A stretch of DNA of 64,000 nucleotides from Eutrophobius brisbanensis (GTDB lineage Bacteria > Pseudomonadota > Gammaproteobacteria > Eutrophobiales > Eutrophobiaceae). This document shows positions 46,382 through 54,120 of the stretch, one piece after another. The translations under genes were made by a program, and so were the position numbers. The number at the start of each line of letters is the position of its first letter. Positions within the stretch are counted from its first letter, which is position 1. The stretch spans positions 930,001-994,000 of the forward strand of contig JAYPQE010000003.1 of assembly GCA_038131795.1 (NCBI GenBank), written 5' to 3'. The notes beneath the pieces were generated by a model. That model saw only the letters and a program-made list of their open reading frames with translations. It was not told the DNA's origin and searched no databases.

Positions 46382-46406
46382 AAAAGTGGGCCATGGGCCC
46401 ACTTTT
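46382..46406 (-). terminator. Terminator/attenuator hairpin just upstream of rimP
   Basis: An 11-bp stem AAAAGTGGGCC and GGCCCACTTTT around a 3-nt loop ATG. The minus-strand reading is followed by TTTTTGTTTT. It lies 13 bp before the rimP start. In E. coli, terminators likewise separate metY from the downstream rimP-nusA genes, so it may act as a leaky attenuator of the operon. Confidence 0.75.
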
Positions 46407-46503
46407 CAGTAACTCTACGTATAACTCCTGCAAAGTATAGCCAGTTAATTCCGTTCCTGCCAAACAGATATTCCTTCAAATGCTAAAAAAACCTATAAAA
46501 AAA

Positions 46504-46516
46504 CCCCATAACGGGG
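46504..46516 (-). terminator. Terminator downstream of the tRNA region
   Basis: Short stem CCCC/GGGG with a small loop, followed on the minus strand by seven T. It lies between the partial tRNA copy and rimP and would end tRNA-fMet transcripts. Confidence 0.6.
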
Positions 46517-46549
46517 CCATTCTTAATACTTAAGAGTAATGCAAAAATC

Positions 46550-46644
46550 TGGTAGCGGGGGCAGGCAATGAACCTGCGACCTTCGCCCTTTATTTGCTAC
46601 CCTGAGCCCGTCCGGCACGCAGTGCCCGGGCTCATAACCCGAAG
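46550..46644. other. Rearranged partial copies of tRNA-fMet
   Basis: 46550-46585 repeats the 3' 36 bases of the tRNA at 46686-46721 in the same orientation (acceptor 3' strand, CCA, T-arm, start of the variable region) with three mismatches, all in the T-loop. 46627-46644 is an 18-base exact inverted copy of the anticodon arm (tRNA positions 46717-46734). Between them is a hairpin-rich stretch (GAGCCCG...CGGGCTC enclosing GGCAC-GCA-GTGCC). The whole does not fold as a complete tRNA. It looks like debris of duplication and inversion at the tRNA. Confidence 0.7.
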
Positions 46645-46685
46645 AATTTTCCAGATAAAATCACATCAGGTTACATATATAATTC

Positions 46686-46762
46686 TGGTAGCGGGGGCAG
46701 GATTTGAACCTGCGACCTTCGGGTTATGAGCCCGACGAGCTGCCAGACTGCTCCACCCCGCA
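46686..46762 (-). tRNA. Initiator tRNA-fMet (CAT)
   Basis: 77 nt with CCA encoded. The minus strand reads TGCGGGGTGGAGCAG at the 5' end, the anticodon arm TCGGGCTCATAACCCGA with three G-C pairs typical of initiators, T-loop GGTTCAAATCC, and a 3' end CCCCGCTACCA. Positions 1 and 72 are T and T, so the first pair is mismatched as required for initiators, but by U/U rather than the usual C/A. It heads the rimP-nusA-infB operon as metY does in E. coli. Confidence 0.95.
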
Positions 46763-46841
46763 ACAAGGGGGCGCATGTTACAGTGAAAGTCAATGAATAT
46801 CAAGGTGCTGGGGACATATATATGATATATATTTCAATACG

Positions 46842-47606
46842 TTATGATAGCCTCACCGGCATACGTTTTGCTCCCCAGTTGCCGGGTTTGTCCTCAAATA
46901 CCCCTGGACATACCGTCCCGCAGTGCTGACACTTCCCCTTTCCTTCCAGGGCCCAGCCCTTTAATACGTACCAATCACGTTCAATTACCGGTGCATTACA
47001 ACCGGCACAAAAGGTGGTATCACCTTCTTTATTATGGACATTGCCTGTATAAACATATTTCAAGCCATTTTGTATGGCAATTTGCCTTGCATGCGTCAGG
47101 GTTGATGGCGGTGTGTTAGGCTTATCCCGCATTTTCCAGTCAGGATGGAAAGCTGAGAAATGCAAGGGTACGTCCGAACCCAGGTTTTCCATGATACAGT
47201 CAGTCATGGATTCAATCTCCTGAGAACTATCATTTCCCCCAGGTATTAATAAGGTCGTGATCTCAAACCACACGTCAGTTTCATGCTTGAGATATTTCAG
47301 GGTGTCCAACACCGGTTCCAGGTTGGCCCCAGTGAGATAGTTATAAAACCGCTGAGTAAATGCCTTTAAATCTATATTGGCAGCATCCATGTGTTTATAA
47401 AATTCTTGTCTGGGGGCATCACAGACATAGCCAGCTGAAACCGCCACCGTATTAATGCCGTAGGCATGACAGGCCTGGGCGACATCAATGGCGTACTCAT
47501 GAAAGATAACGGGATCATTATAAGTGAAGGCGATTGACCTGCACCCCATACTGACTGCAGCCTTTGCCAGCACGTCGGGTGAAGCTGAATCAGCCAGTGT
47601 ATCTAC
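46842..47606 (-). pseudogene. amrS: AmrS (AmmeMemoRadiSam radical SAM protein), part after the in-frame TAA
   Basis: 254 codons in the same frame as the upstream fragment, directly after the TAA at 47607-47609: VDTLADSASPDVLAKAAVSM, then GCRSIAFTYNDPVIFHEYA, DLKAFTQRFYNYLTGANL, HFSAFHPDWKMRDKPNTP, GLKYVYTGNVHNKEGD and a late Cys-rich region with CAGC and CQHC. This is the barrel and C-terminal part of AmrS. An internal ATG at 47573 could start 243 residues, but these would lack the Fe-S cluster. Apart from the one TAA the gene (46842-47930, 362 residues) has normal length and no frameshift. Confidence 0.85.
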
Positions 47607-47930
47607 TTACCGGGACTTGCTGATGTCCCAGTTTTGACAAAACTTACATGCGAGGTTACAGCCAGCCGTCCCAAATGACAGTACCGGGGTGCCAGGTAAA
47701 AAATGGTTCAAAGGTTTTTTTTCTATGGGGTCAATACAAAAACCACTGGAGCGCCCATAGGTTGTTAGCACAATTTTGTTATCTTCACAGGCACGAACAA
47801 AACATAAGCCACGCTGACCGTTATGCAGTTTGCATGCCCTGGGACAGATATCACATTGGACACGTCCATCATCCAGTAAATGCCAATGATGTGTTGGCCA
47901 GTGAGACTCTACAATATTTGGATTGGGCAT
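47607..47930 (-). pseudogene. amrS: AmrS N-terminal part, ending at an in-frame TAA
   Basis: 107 codons: WHLLDDGRVQCDICPRACKL, GQRGLCFVRA, PLNHFLPGTPVLSFGTAGCN, then the radical SAM cluster motif CNLACKFCQNWDISKSR, after which a TAA replaces the residue that is usually Glu or another charged residue before DTLAD. The Fe-S ligands are therefore on this fragment and the rest of the barrel on the next. The gene diverges from the Memo-AMMECR1 fusion gene across 60 bp. AmmeMemoRadiSam proteins are a conserved set of unknown biochemical function. Confidence 0.85.
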
Positions 47931-47990
47931 CTATTTTCTCCAGTTACTTACTATAATACTAGCAAATCATGTAAAAACTTAAGTAGATCC

Positions 47991-48641
47991 ATGTCAATAA
48001 ATTCAAATATTGGGTTAACGGAAGTTTCAAAAAGGATTAAGCCGGCAGCTGTGGCTGGTTCGTTTTACCCTTCTGACCGAAACGAGTTATCTCAAATGCT
48101 TCAACATATGCTGGCGGAGGCAAAACATGACAGCCCACCCCCAAAGGTCATCCTTGCTCCCCATGCAGGCTACATCTATTCAGGGCCGGTTGCGGCAAAC
48201 GCCTATGCAGCTTTATATCCGGTACGTGAAAAGATTAACCATGTTGTACTGTTAGGCCCCGCGCACCGCGTCTATGTAAAGGGCATGGCTTTATCCAGTT
48301 CAAGCCATTTCGCCACCCCGTTGGGTGAAATAGAAATCGATAAAAAATTAACTCAACAGGTATTAAACTTATCAGGTGTTGAAGTTTTTGATGAAGCGTT
48401 TGCTCAAGAACATAGCCTCGAGGTCCATCTACCATTTTTACAGACAGTACTGACAAATTTTACCTTGCTCCCGGTAGTCGTAGGGGATGCCAACCCTGAC
48501 ATGGTATCAACGCTAATCGAGACCATTTGGGGAGATGAAAACACCTTGATAGTCATCAGCACTGATTTGAGTCATTTTCATGAATACCAGACAGCAAATC
48601 AGATTGATACCAGTACTGTCGAACACATCAAACAATTATAA
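47991..48641 (+). pseudogene. Memo-like domain (AmmeMemoRadiSam protein B), N-terminal part of a fusion gene, ending at an in-frame TAA
   Basis: 216 codons from the ATG at 47991: RIKPAAVAGSFYPSDRNELS, VILAPHAGYIYSGPVAANAY, VVLLGPAHRVYVKGMALSS, EHSLEVHLPFLQTVL, TLIVISTDLSHFHEY, HIKQL, then TAA. These are Memo motifs, including the metal-site histidines (PHAGY, GPAHR, SLEVHLPFL, DLSHF). The frame continues after the stop with the conserved end of Memo, so the gene is interrupted once and not shifted. Memo is related to extradiol dioxygenases; its bacterial role is unknown. Confidence 0.85.
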
Positions 48642-49385
48642 TATGAAAACGTAGGGCCGAAACAGGCCTGTGGTTGTCATCCGGTTAACGGTCTATTAAA
48701 AGTCGCCAGGGACAACGGTCATAAAATTTCAGTGGTGGACGTTAGAAATTCAGGAGACACTGCTGGAAGTCATGACCGAGTTGTGGGCTATGGCTCGTTT
48801 CTGCTCTATGAAAACAATGGCCTCAGCGAAGATGAGAAAAAACTGCTGTTGGAAATTGCAAAAAAAAGCATAGAGTCTGGTCTGCAAAACGGCACGCCAT
48901 TAAAACCCGATATGTCTAAATATCCTGGAGTGCTTTCAGCTAACCGGGGGGTCTTCGTAACACTTGAAATAAATGGCCAATTGCGTGGCTGCATCGGTAA
49001 CCTTGAGCCGGCATACCCCCTGGCGACGGGGGTTGCTATGAATGCGTTTAATGCGGCATTTAACGACCCCAGGTTCCAGAGTTTGACAACAGAAGAATTT
49101 GCAATGTGTGACATCAGCATCTCAGTATTGACCCCAAGGCAAGAAATTAAATTTACGGATGATGCATCCTTACTTGCACATTTAACCCCAGGCACAGACG
49201 GATTGATAATAAGCAAGAATGCGCGCTCAGCAACATTCCTGCCATCAGTATGGGAAAAAATATCCACCCCAATTGATTTTCTTGCCCAACTTAAACGCAA
49301 AGCAGGAATTGATTTAACACACACTCCTGATCAGGCATGGAAGTATCAATCCACAAGTTTTTCAATTAATAATCTAAAAAATTAA
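48642..49385 (+). pseudogene. Memo C-terminal end fused to AMMECR1 domain (AmmeMemoRadiSam protein A), after the TAA
   Basis: 247 codons in frame with the upstream part. YENVGPKQACGCHPVNGLL and VRNSGDTAGSHDRVVGYGSF complete Memo. A short linker leads to the AMMECR1 domain: LLEIAKKSIESGL, GVFVTLEINGQLRGCIGNLEP (the invariant LRGCIG), FNAAFNDPRFQSLTTEEF, SISVLTPRQEI. A GTG at 48732 could start the AMMECR1 part alone. The unbroken fusion would be 464 residues, like known Memo-AMMECR1 fusions. Confidence 0.85.
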
Positions 49386-49961
49386 TTACTCGCTTTGCAA
49401 CAGGATAATCTGTTGTCTGGCGTGCTCGGCAGCTGCCTGGTCGCCCTGACCATATTTGGCCTGTTCTATAATCGACCAGTTCAGTTGCTGTAAATCCCTG
49501 TTAGAACGGGCCAATGATATTGATTTATTTGCCAATACATAGGCCTGTTGCCAGTTTTTTTCTGCCAACCGGACCTGGGCCAGACGCGTCCACAAGAATG
49601 GATTGTTTGGTTCCAGGCGTATTGCCCTCTCTATGGTAGCTGCTGCCATGGGCAATCGCCCCTGCTGCTGTTGTTGCAGGGCATCATCCAGTAAGGCAAC
49701 GATTACGGGCGACTGTTGAGTTGCAGGTTGTGCTTCTTTAGGCAATTCGGCCTCCATGGTATCGAGACCGATAAATTCTGCATCACTGATTCGCTCCCCC
49801 GGCTCAACAGACTTATCTACCGATACTATTTCTGCCTTACCAGGCTCTTCCACCGGGACATTATCTACAGGCTGACTGATCAGGCCTGCACAACCATGCA
49901 GGGCAATTAAATTCATTAAAACTATATTAGTTCTGATATTTAATCTCATTATTGAAATCAT
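49386..49961 (-). CDS. TPR-containing lipoprotein
   Basis: 191 residues. The N terminus (MRLNIRTNIVLMNLIALHGC from the internal ATG at 49949) ends in a lipobox-like LHGC. An acidic, Pro-rich stretch follows, then two or three tetratricopeptide-like repeats (ALQQQQQGRLPMAAATIERAIRLEPNNPFLWTRLAQVRL and NWQQAYVLANKSISLA). Genes of this sort often follow mrcB in gammaproteobacteria and may assist peptidoglycan synthases, as LpoB does in E. coli, but that function is not shown. Its start overlaps the end of mrcB by 4 bp. Confidence 0.75.
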   Translation of the reverse strand: MISIMRLNIRTNIVLMNLIALHGCAGLISQPVDNVPVEEPGKAEIVSVDKSVEPGERISDAEFIGLDTMEAELPKEAQPATQQSPVIVALLDDALQQQQQGRLPMAAATIERAIRLEPNNPFLWTRLAQVRLAEKNWQQAYVLANKSISLARSNRDLQQLNWSIIEQAKYGQGDQAAAEHARQQIILLQSE

Positions 49962-52306
49962 CTCTTTATACTATCTAACAATGTTCCACCTTCCTGTGCT
50001 GCACGACAAAGGATCTGGGGATTGGCCTGGTCCTGGCCAATATATGGTATATTCCCCATTTGTATGCACTCACCTTTATACTGCATATAGACATTTTCTT
50101 TCCAGTTAATTCCTGTTGGCTCCAGGAGTGTCAAATCATTAAAATCCACCTGATTTGCAATATCTGCCCATAAAGGCATTGCACCTGAGGCCCCCGTCAG
50201 CGAGGTCGTTGAGTTATCGTCCCTTCCAACCCAGGTGATCGACAGGAAATCATCTCCATATCCTGCAAACCAGCTGTCCCTTGCACCATCTGATGTCCCG
50301 GTTTTGCCTGCCAGATGTAAGGCCTTATCCAGATAGCTGGCCAACTGTCTGGCAGTCCCCGAACGGGTTACCTGGGCCAAAAGAAAGTTTATTAAAAACA
50401 CAGATTTTTCATCCCATACCTGTTCTACATTCAATTGTTGGCGCTGCAGTGGCCTACCATGTTGATCCAGTACCTCCTGTATGGCATTAAGAGGCACATA
50501 ATATCCACCATTCGCCAAAATTTGATATAACTGGGTCACTTGTATGGGGGTCAATTCCAAAGCCCCTAATAACAATGAAGGATACGGGTCTATATCTGAG
50601 AAAATACTGGATTGCTCAAGGGTGGATACGATGCTGTTAACGCCTATTTGCATCCCCAGGTTAACGGTGGCCAAATTATATGAATTTGCCAGTGCCTCAA
50701 TGAGGCTGACCTGACCATGCTCCAGCCTGTCATAATTTTGTGGTTGCCATTGTTCACCATTGTCCTGCGCTATACTCACCGCCTCATCTGCCAGGACAGA
50801 GAGCAATCCATATTGTTCAGGCCTGGAAAGAGCTGCAAGATACACAAAAGGCTTAATCAATGACCCAATAGGACGGCGGGCCTCAAGGGCCCTGTTAAAC
50901 CTTGAATAAAGGTAATTTGTTCCACCATATAACCCCAACACATCACCATTGACAGGATTGACCACTGTCACTGCCGCTTCTAATGTGTTTTGAGGCATAT
51001 TTTTACTATTTTCCAACTGACCAAGACGCTTTTTCACCACATCATCCATATTGACCTGTAGCTCTGGTCGTAACGTGGTATAGATAATTAAGCCATCATT
51101 TTTTAAAGCGTTGAGATCGTATTGTGTCAGCAGTTGCTGCCTGGCGAGATCAAGAAAAGCCGCATATTGGCTACCTGGTCTGACTGGTTCACTTGTGACG
51201 CCTAATAACTTTCCCTTATAGATTTTACTGCTTTGCTCGTCGATATACCCCTCTTTTACCATAGCATCTAATACCACGTTTCTTCTGCCGAGCGCACGCT
51301 CAGACGAACGTCTTGGGTTATAAAATGATGCACCGCGAACCATAGCAGCAAGTAGTGCCATCTGGTCTGGCTCCAGTTCAGCTAGGGGTTTATTAAAATA
51401 AAATTCCGCTGCAGTTCCAAATCCATGTATGGCACGTGTCCCGTCCTGTCCCAGATAGACTTCATTGAGATAACCCGACAGGATATCTTCCTTGGTATAC
51501 CTCCTCTCCAGAAGTAGGGCCATTATGACTTCATTTATTTTTCTCGAGAATGTCCTTTCCCGAGTAAGAAAATAGTTTTTAATTAATTGCTGGGTGATAG
51601 TACTTCCACCTTGAGCAAATTCACCACGCCGTAAGTTAATCCAGGCCGCTCTTAAAATACCTTTAAAATCAATGCCGTGATGATCAAAAAAATCCCTGTC
51701 TTCAATGCTAATCAGGGCCTGAATTAAGAACTCGGGCACCTCATTCAAGTTTATCAGGACCCTGTCTTCGTTATGATCAGGGTAAACTTTTCCAATCAGT
51801 ACAGGATCGACCCTTAATATGGCAACGCTGGTGCTATTATTCCTATTAACAATCTGTGTAATCGCACCATTTTGGAACTCAATTTCATATAATTTGGCCG
51901 CTACTTCTCCGTCCCAGTACTTAAATGGACGTATATATATAATTAGATTATTCACCAGCACCTGATATTGCCCAGGCGCAGTGATTGAAGATGTTTGTCT
52001 ATACCCGCTTAGCTTGAGTGTATTAACTAAATCAGCCAATGAAATGAATTGCCCTTGATAGATTTCAGCAGGCCTACTATATACCCTTGCGGGAACAGAC
52101 CACCTTCTGCCTTCAAACTCATTATAGATTCTAAAATCCAGCCACATTATATAGGTAGCTGCTATTAGAAAAATAATCAGGGACAATTTGATAATAAGAT
52201 GAGTGTAATTATGCACTCCAGATTTACTTGCTGAAGTACGTTTACCTTTCCTTTTTTTTCTTTGATTGCTTGCCACGTGATAGCTAATGTCCGGATAGCT
52301 AGACAA
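49958..52306 (-). CDS. mrcB: Penicillin-binding protein 1B, bifunctional peptidoglycan synthase
   Basis: 782 residues. Basic cytoplasmic N terminus, one TM segment (LIIKLSLIIFLIAATYIMWL, about 35-55), UB2H domain, glycosyltransferase domain with LISIEDRDFFDHHGID, GGSTITQQLIKN and KINEVIMALLLERRYTKEDIL, then the transpeptidase: SxxK in RPIGSLIKPFVYL, SYNLAT (SxN), and AGKTGTSDGARDSW (KTG). It polymerises and cross-links peptidoglycan in the periplasm. The following TPR lipoprotein gene overlaps its stop. Confidence 0.96.
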   Translation of the reverse strand: MSSYPDISYHVASNQRKKRKGKRTSASKSGVHNYTHLIIKLSLIIFLIAATYIMWLDFRIYNEFEGRRWSVPARVYSRPAEIYQGQFISLADLVNTLKLSGYRQTSSITAPGQYQVLVNNLIIYIRPFKYWDGEVAAKLYEIEFQNGAITQIVNRNNSTSVAILRVDPVLIGKVYPDHNEDRVLINLNEVPEFLIQALISIEDRDFFDHHGIDFKGILRAAWINLRRGEFAQGGSTITQQLIKNYFLTRERTFSRKINEVIMALLLERRYTKEDILSGYLNEVYLGQDGTRAIHGFGTAAEFYFNKPLAELEPDQMALLAAMVRGASFYNPRRSSERALGRRNVVLDAMVKEGYIDEQSSKIYKGKLLGVTSEPVRPGSQYAAFLDLARQQLLTQYDLNALKNDGLIIYTTLRPELQVNMDDVVKKRLGQLENSKNMPQNTLEAAVTVVNPVNGDVLGLYGGTNYLYSRFNRALEARRPIGSLIKPFVYLAALSRPEQYGLLSVLADEAVSIAQDNGEQWQPQNYDRLEHGQVSLIEALANSYNLATVNLGMQIGVNSIVSTLEQSSIFSDIDPYPSLLLGALELTPIQVTQLYQILANGGYYVPLNAIQEVLDQHGRPLQRQQLNVEQVWDEKSVFLINFLLAQVTRSGTARQLASYLDKALHLAGKTGTSDGARDSWFAGYGDDFLSITWVGRDDNSTTSLTGASGAMPLWADIANQVDFNDLTLLEPTGINWKENVYMQYKGECIQMGNIPYIGQDQANPQILCRAAQEGGTLLDSIKR

Positions 52307-52310
52307 TAAA

Positions 52311-52335
52311 AAAGCCCCGTGACAAACGGGGCTTT
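52311..52335 (-). terminator. Terminator downstream of the H1-like gene
   Basis: A 10-bp stem AAAGCCCCGT and ACGGGGCTTT with loop GACAA. On the minus strand it is followed by TTTTTT. It ends transcripts from the lysine-repeat gene, and lies 36 bp after the stop of that gene's out-of-frame tail, which supports the tail being part of the transcribed gene. Confidence 0.85.
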
Positions 52336-52370
52336 AAATTTTAAGAGAGAGTCACTATTTGTGCCTTTTA

Positions 52371-52494
52371 TCAGGCTTTTTCAGCTATTTTCCTGGCTAA
52401 TGCCTGGCGTTTCTCTCTCCTCGCCTTAATCTCCGCCCTGGCTTTTCGTCGACGCTCAGTAGCCAGTTGGGTCGGAGTTAATTGCGATGCCTTA
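52371..52494 (-). other. Hidden C-terminal extension of the H1-like gene (other frame)
   Basis: After the nine-A run, a frame shifted relative to the lysine-repeat ORF encodes 41 residues, NKASQLTPTQLATERRRKAR then AEIKARREKRQALARKIAEK and A, before a TGA at 52371-52373. The stretch is basic and helix-forming, has no start codon of its own, and lies before the terminator. It would join the repeat protein if the run had 8 or 11 A in the mRNA, or if the ribosome shifted +1. Confidence 0.55.
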
Positions 52495-52746
52495 TTTTTT
52501 TTTGGCTTTTTTCTTTGTTGCTTTTTTCTTGGTAGCTTTTTTCTTAGTGGCCTTCTTCTTGGTGGCCTTCTTCTTAGCTACCTTCTTCTTAGCTGTCTTC
52601 TTCTTAGCTGTCTTCTTCTTGGTGGCCTTCTTCTTAGCTACCTTCTTCTTAGCTACCTTCTTCTTAGCTACCTTCTTCTTAGCTACCTTCTTCTTAGCTA
52701 CCTTCTTCTTAGCTACCTTCTTCTTAGCTTTTTTCTTTGCTGCCAT
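52492..52746 (-). CDS. Lysine/alanine-repeat histone H1-like DNA-binding protein
   Basis: 84 residues made almost only of AKKKV, AKKKA and TKKKA pentapeptides. About 60 percent are lysine. This resembles the histone H1-like C-terminal tails and AlgP-like proteins of gammaproteobacteria and would bind nucleic acid. At the DNA level it is a 15-bp tandem array (unit TTCTTCTTAGCTACC on the plus strand), prone to copy-number change. The ORF ends KKKAKKK at a TAA formed directly by a nine-A run (52495-52503). An adjacent frame holds a basic tail. AGGGGAG lies upstream of the ATG. Confidence 0.75.
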   Translation of the reverse strand: MAAKKKAKKKVAKKKVAKKKVAKKKVAKKKVAKKKVAKKKATKKKTAKKKTAKKKVAKKKATKKKATKKKATKKKATKKKAKKK

Positions 52747-53013
52747 GTTGACTCCCCTTTAATTAAAGTTGGATTAAATTTTTACAACCTAAAAACTAAA
52801 CAACAACACAAAAAAATACAACACGGTGTCTATTATAGTAGTGTTTTTAGAATTTTCTAATTTTTTTTGCAAAATATTTAATATTTTTTCAAAAATTGAT
52901 TGTTTTTTGAAACTCCAATGAACCTGTTTTTATTTTCAAAATCAGATCTATCACTGACGCCATTATTTACAGATGTGATCAGATTCGCATTTTTAATTAC
53001 AGAAAATTTTTTA

Positions 53014-53676
53014 TTAATTTGATTGTTTCAATCTGGAAATGATGTCATTGCTTAGACTTGTCACATCCTTTGACCCATCAAAAGATATGTATATCGGTGC
53101 ATTTTGCCCGTGTTTTTCCTGCAAATTTGTGTAAAATTTAATTAAAGGCGAAGTTTGAGAATGATATACCTGCAAGCGTTTTTTAACGGTCTCTTCTTTA
53201 TCATCATCACGTTGTATTAAAGCTTCCCCTGTAACATCATCCTTGCCATCTACTTTCGGCGGATTAAATTTGATGTGATATGTCCTTCCAGAATCCAGAT
53301 GTACCCGTCGACCACTCATGCGACTGACTATTTCCTCATCTGCAACCTGCAGTTCAACAACAAAATCCACATTGATACTGTTTGCAAGCATTCCCTCCGC
53401 CTGTGCAACGGTCCGCGGAAATCCATCAAACAAATACCCATTTTGGCAATCATCTTCCTGAATACGTTGTTTGATTATGTCCAGAATAAGCTCATCAGAT
53501 ACTAAATCACCAGCATCCATAATTTTCTTTAATTCTGCCCCTCTATCTGAGCCTGATTTAACTTCCGCTCTCAACATGTCTCCAGTAGAAATTTGAGGTA
53601 TTGAAAAAGCTTCCTTGATCAAATTTGCCTGTGTTCCTTTGCCCGCCCCCGGGGGACCAAGTAATATCAGTTTCAT
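53014..53676 (-). CDS. adk: Adenylate kinase
   Basis: 220 residues. P-loop LLGPPGAGKGTQANLI, AMP-binding region ISTGDMLRAEVKSGS and LDGFPRTVAQAE (FDGFPRTVAQAEGM), and a long LID domain with GRRVHLDSGRTYHIKFNPPK and QRDDDKEETVKKRL. The LID has no zinc cysteines. It interconverts ATP+AMP and 2 ADP in the cytoplasm. It stands alone here, divergent from the Mth938-like gene across 59 bp. Downstream (52747-53013) is a 267-bp AT-rich gap with T- and A-runs and no gene. Confidence 0.97.
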   Translation of the reverse strand: MKLILLGPPGAGKGTQANLIKEAFSIPQISTGDMLRAEVKSGSDRGAELKKIMDAGDLVSDELILDIIKQRIQEDDCQNGYLFDGFPRTVAQAEGMLANSINVDFVVELQVADEEIVSRMSGRRVHLDSGRTYHIKFNPPKVDGKDDVTGEALIQRDDDKEETVKKRLQVYHSQTSPLIKFYTNLQEKHGQNAPIYISFDGSKDVTSLSNDIISRLKQSN

Positions 53677-53735
53677 TTTTTTACATCCTTATCTGATTAT
53701 TGTTAATATCGTTAGAATTTTTTTAACTCTATCAC

Positions 53736-54119
53736 ATGAAAATAGAACTCGACTCACCTGATTCGTCTATAAATACTATAAAATCCTATTCATCTGACGG
53801 TATAGTAATTAAAAATACACTATATCAGGATAACATTATAGTCAGTCCAAAATTAATAATTGAAGATTGGAAAGTGGATGGTATTGAAAATATTGACCTG
53901 GATCATCTAAATGCCATTTATGAAACAAAACCTGAGCTGATTTTGTTTGGGACCGGGACAAATTTAGTCTTCCCCAGTGAAGATATTCTCAATAACATAC
54001 TCATGCAGAATATTGGTGTGGAAGTGATGGATACCGGGGCCGCATGCAGGGCCTATAATTTCATCGCTGGAGAGGGCAGACTGGTCACCGCTGCATTATT
54101 TCAGGACTGGACTAAATAA
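53736..54119 (+). CDS. Mth938-like domain-containing protein
   Basis: 127 residues. Features of the Mth938/DUF498 family: IKSYSSDGIVIKNTLYQDNIIVSP, LDHLNAIYETKPELILFGTGTNLVFPSEDI (the GTG with the preceding LILFG is the signature), and IGVEVMDTGAACRAYNFIAGEGRLVTAALF. The fold is known from structures, including human AAMDC and mitochondrial NDUFAF3, but the bacterial role is not. It converges with rpoS with 1 bp between stops. Confidence 0.88.
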   Translation: MKIELDSPDSSINTIKSYSSDGIVIKNTLYQDNIIVSPKLIIEDWKVDGIENIDLDHLNAIYETKPELILFGTGTNLVFPSEDILNNILMQNIGVEVMDTGAACRAYNFIAGEGRLVTAALFQDWTK

Positions 54120-54120
54120 G

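Noticed and set aside
46550..46650. A second tRNA or a tmRNA next to tRNA-fMet
   Set aside because: Only the 3' end and an inverted anticodon arm are present. There is no matching 5' acceptor strand or D-arm and no tag-encoding region.
47607..47609. Recoding of the amrS stop as selenocysteine or pyrrolysine
   Set aside because: The codon is TAA; those systems use TGA and TAG. No structured insertion element was seen after it.
52500..52740. Regular short repeats that could suggest a CRISPR array
   Set aside because: The repeats are 15 bp, contiguous without unique spacers, and encode in-frame pentapeptides. No cas genes are present.
52487..52762. Plus-strand ORF rich in Phe, Leu and Ala that looks like a membrane protein
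   Set aside because: It is the exact antisense of the lysine-repeat gene; AAG/AAA codons read backwards give CTT/TTT. The terminator and ribosome-binding site belong to the minus-strand gene.
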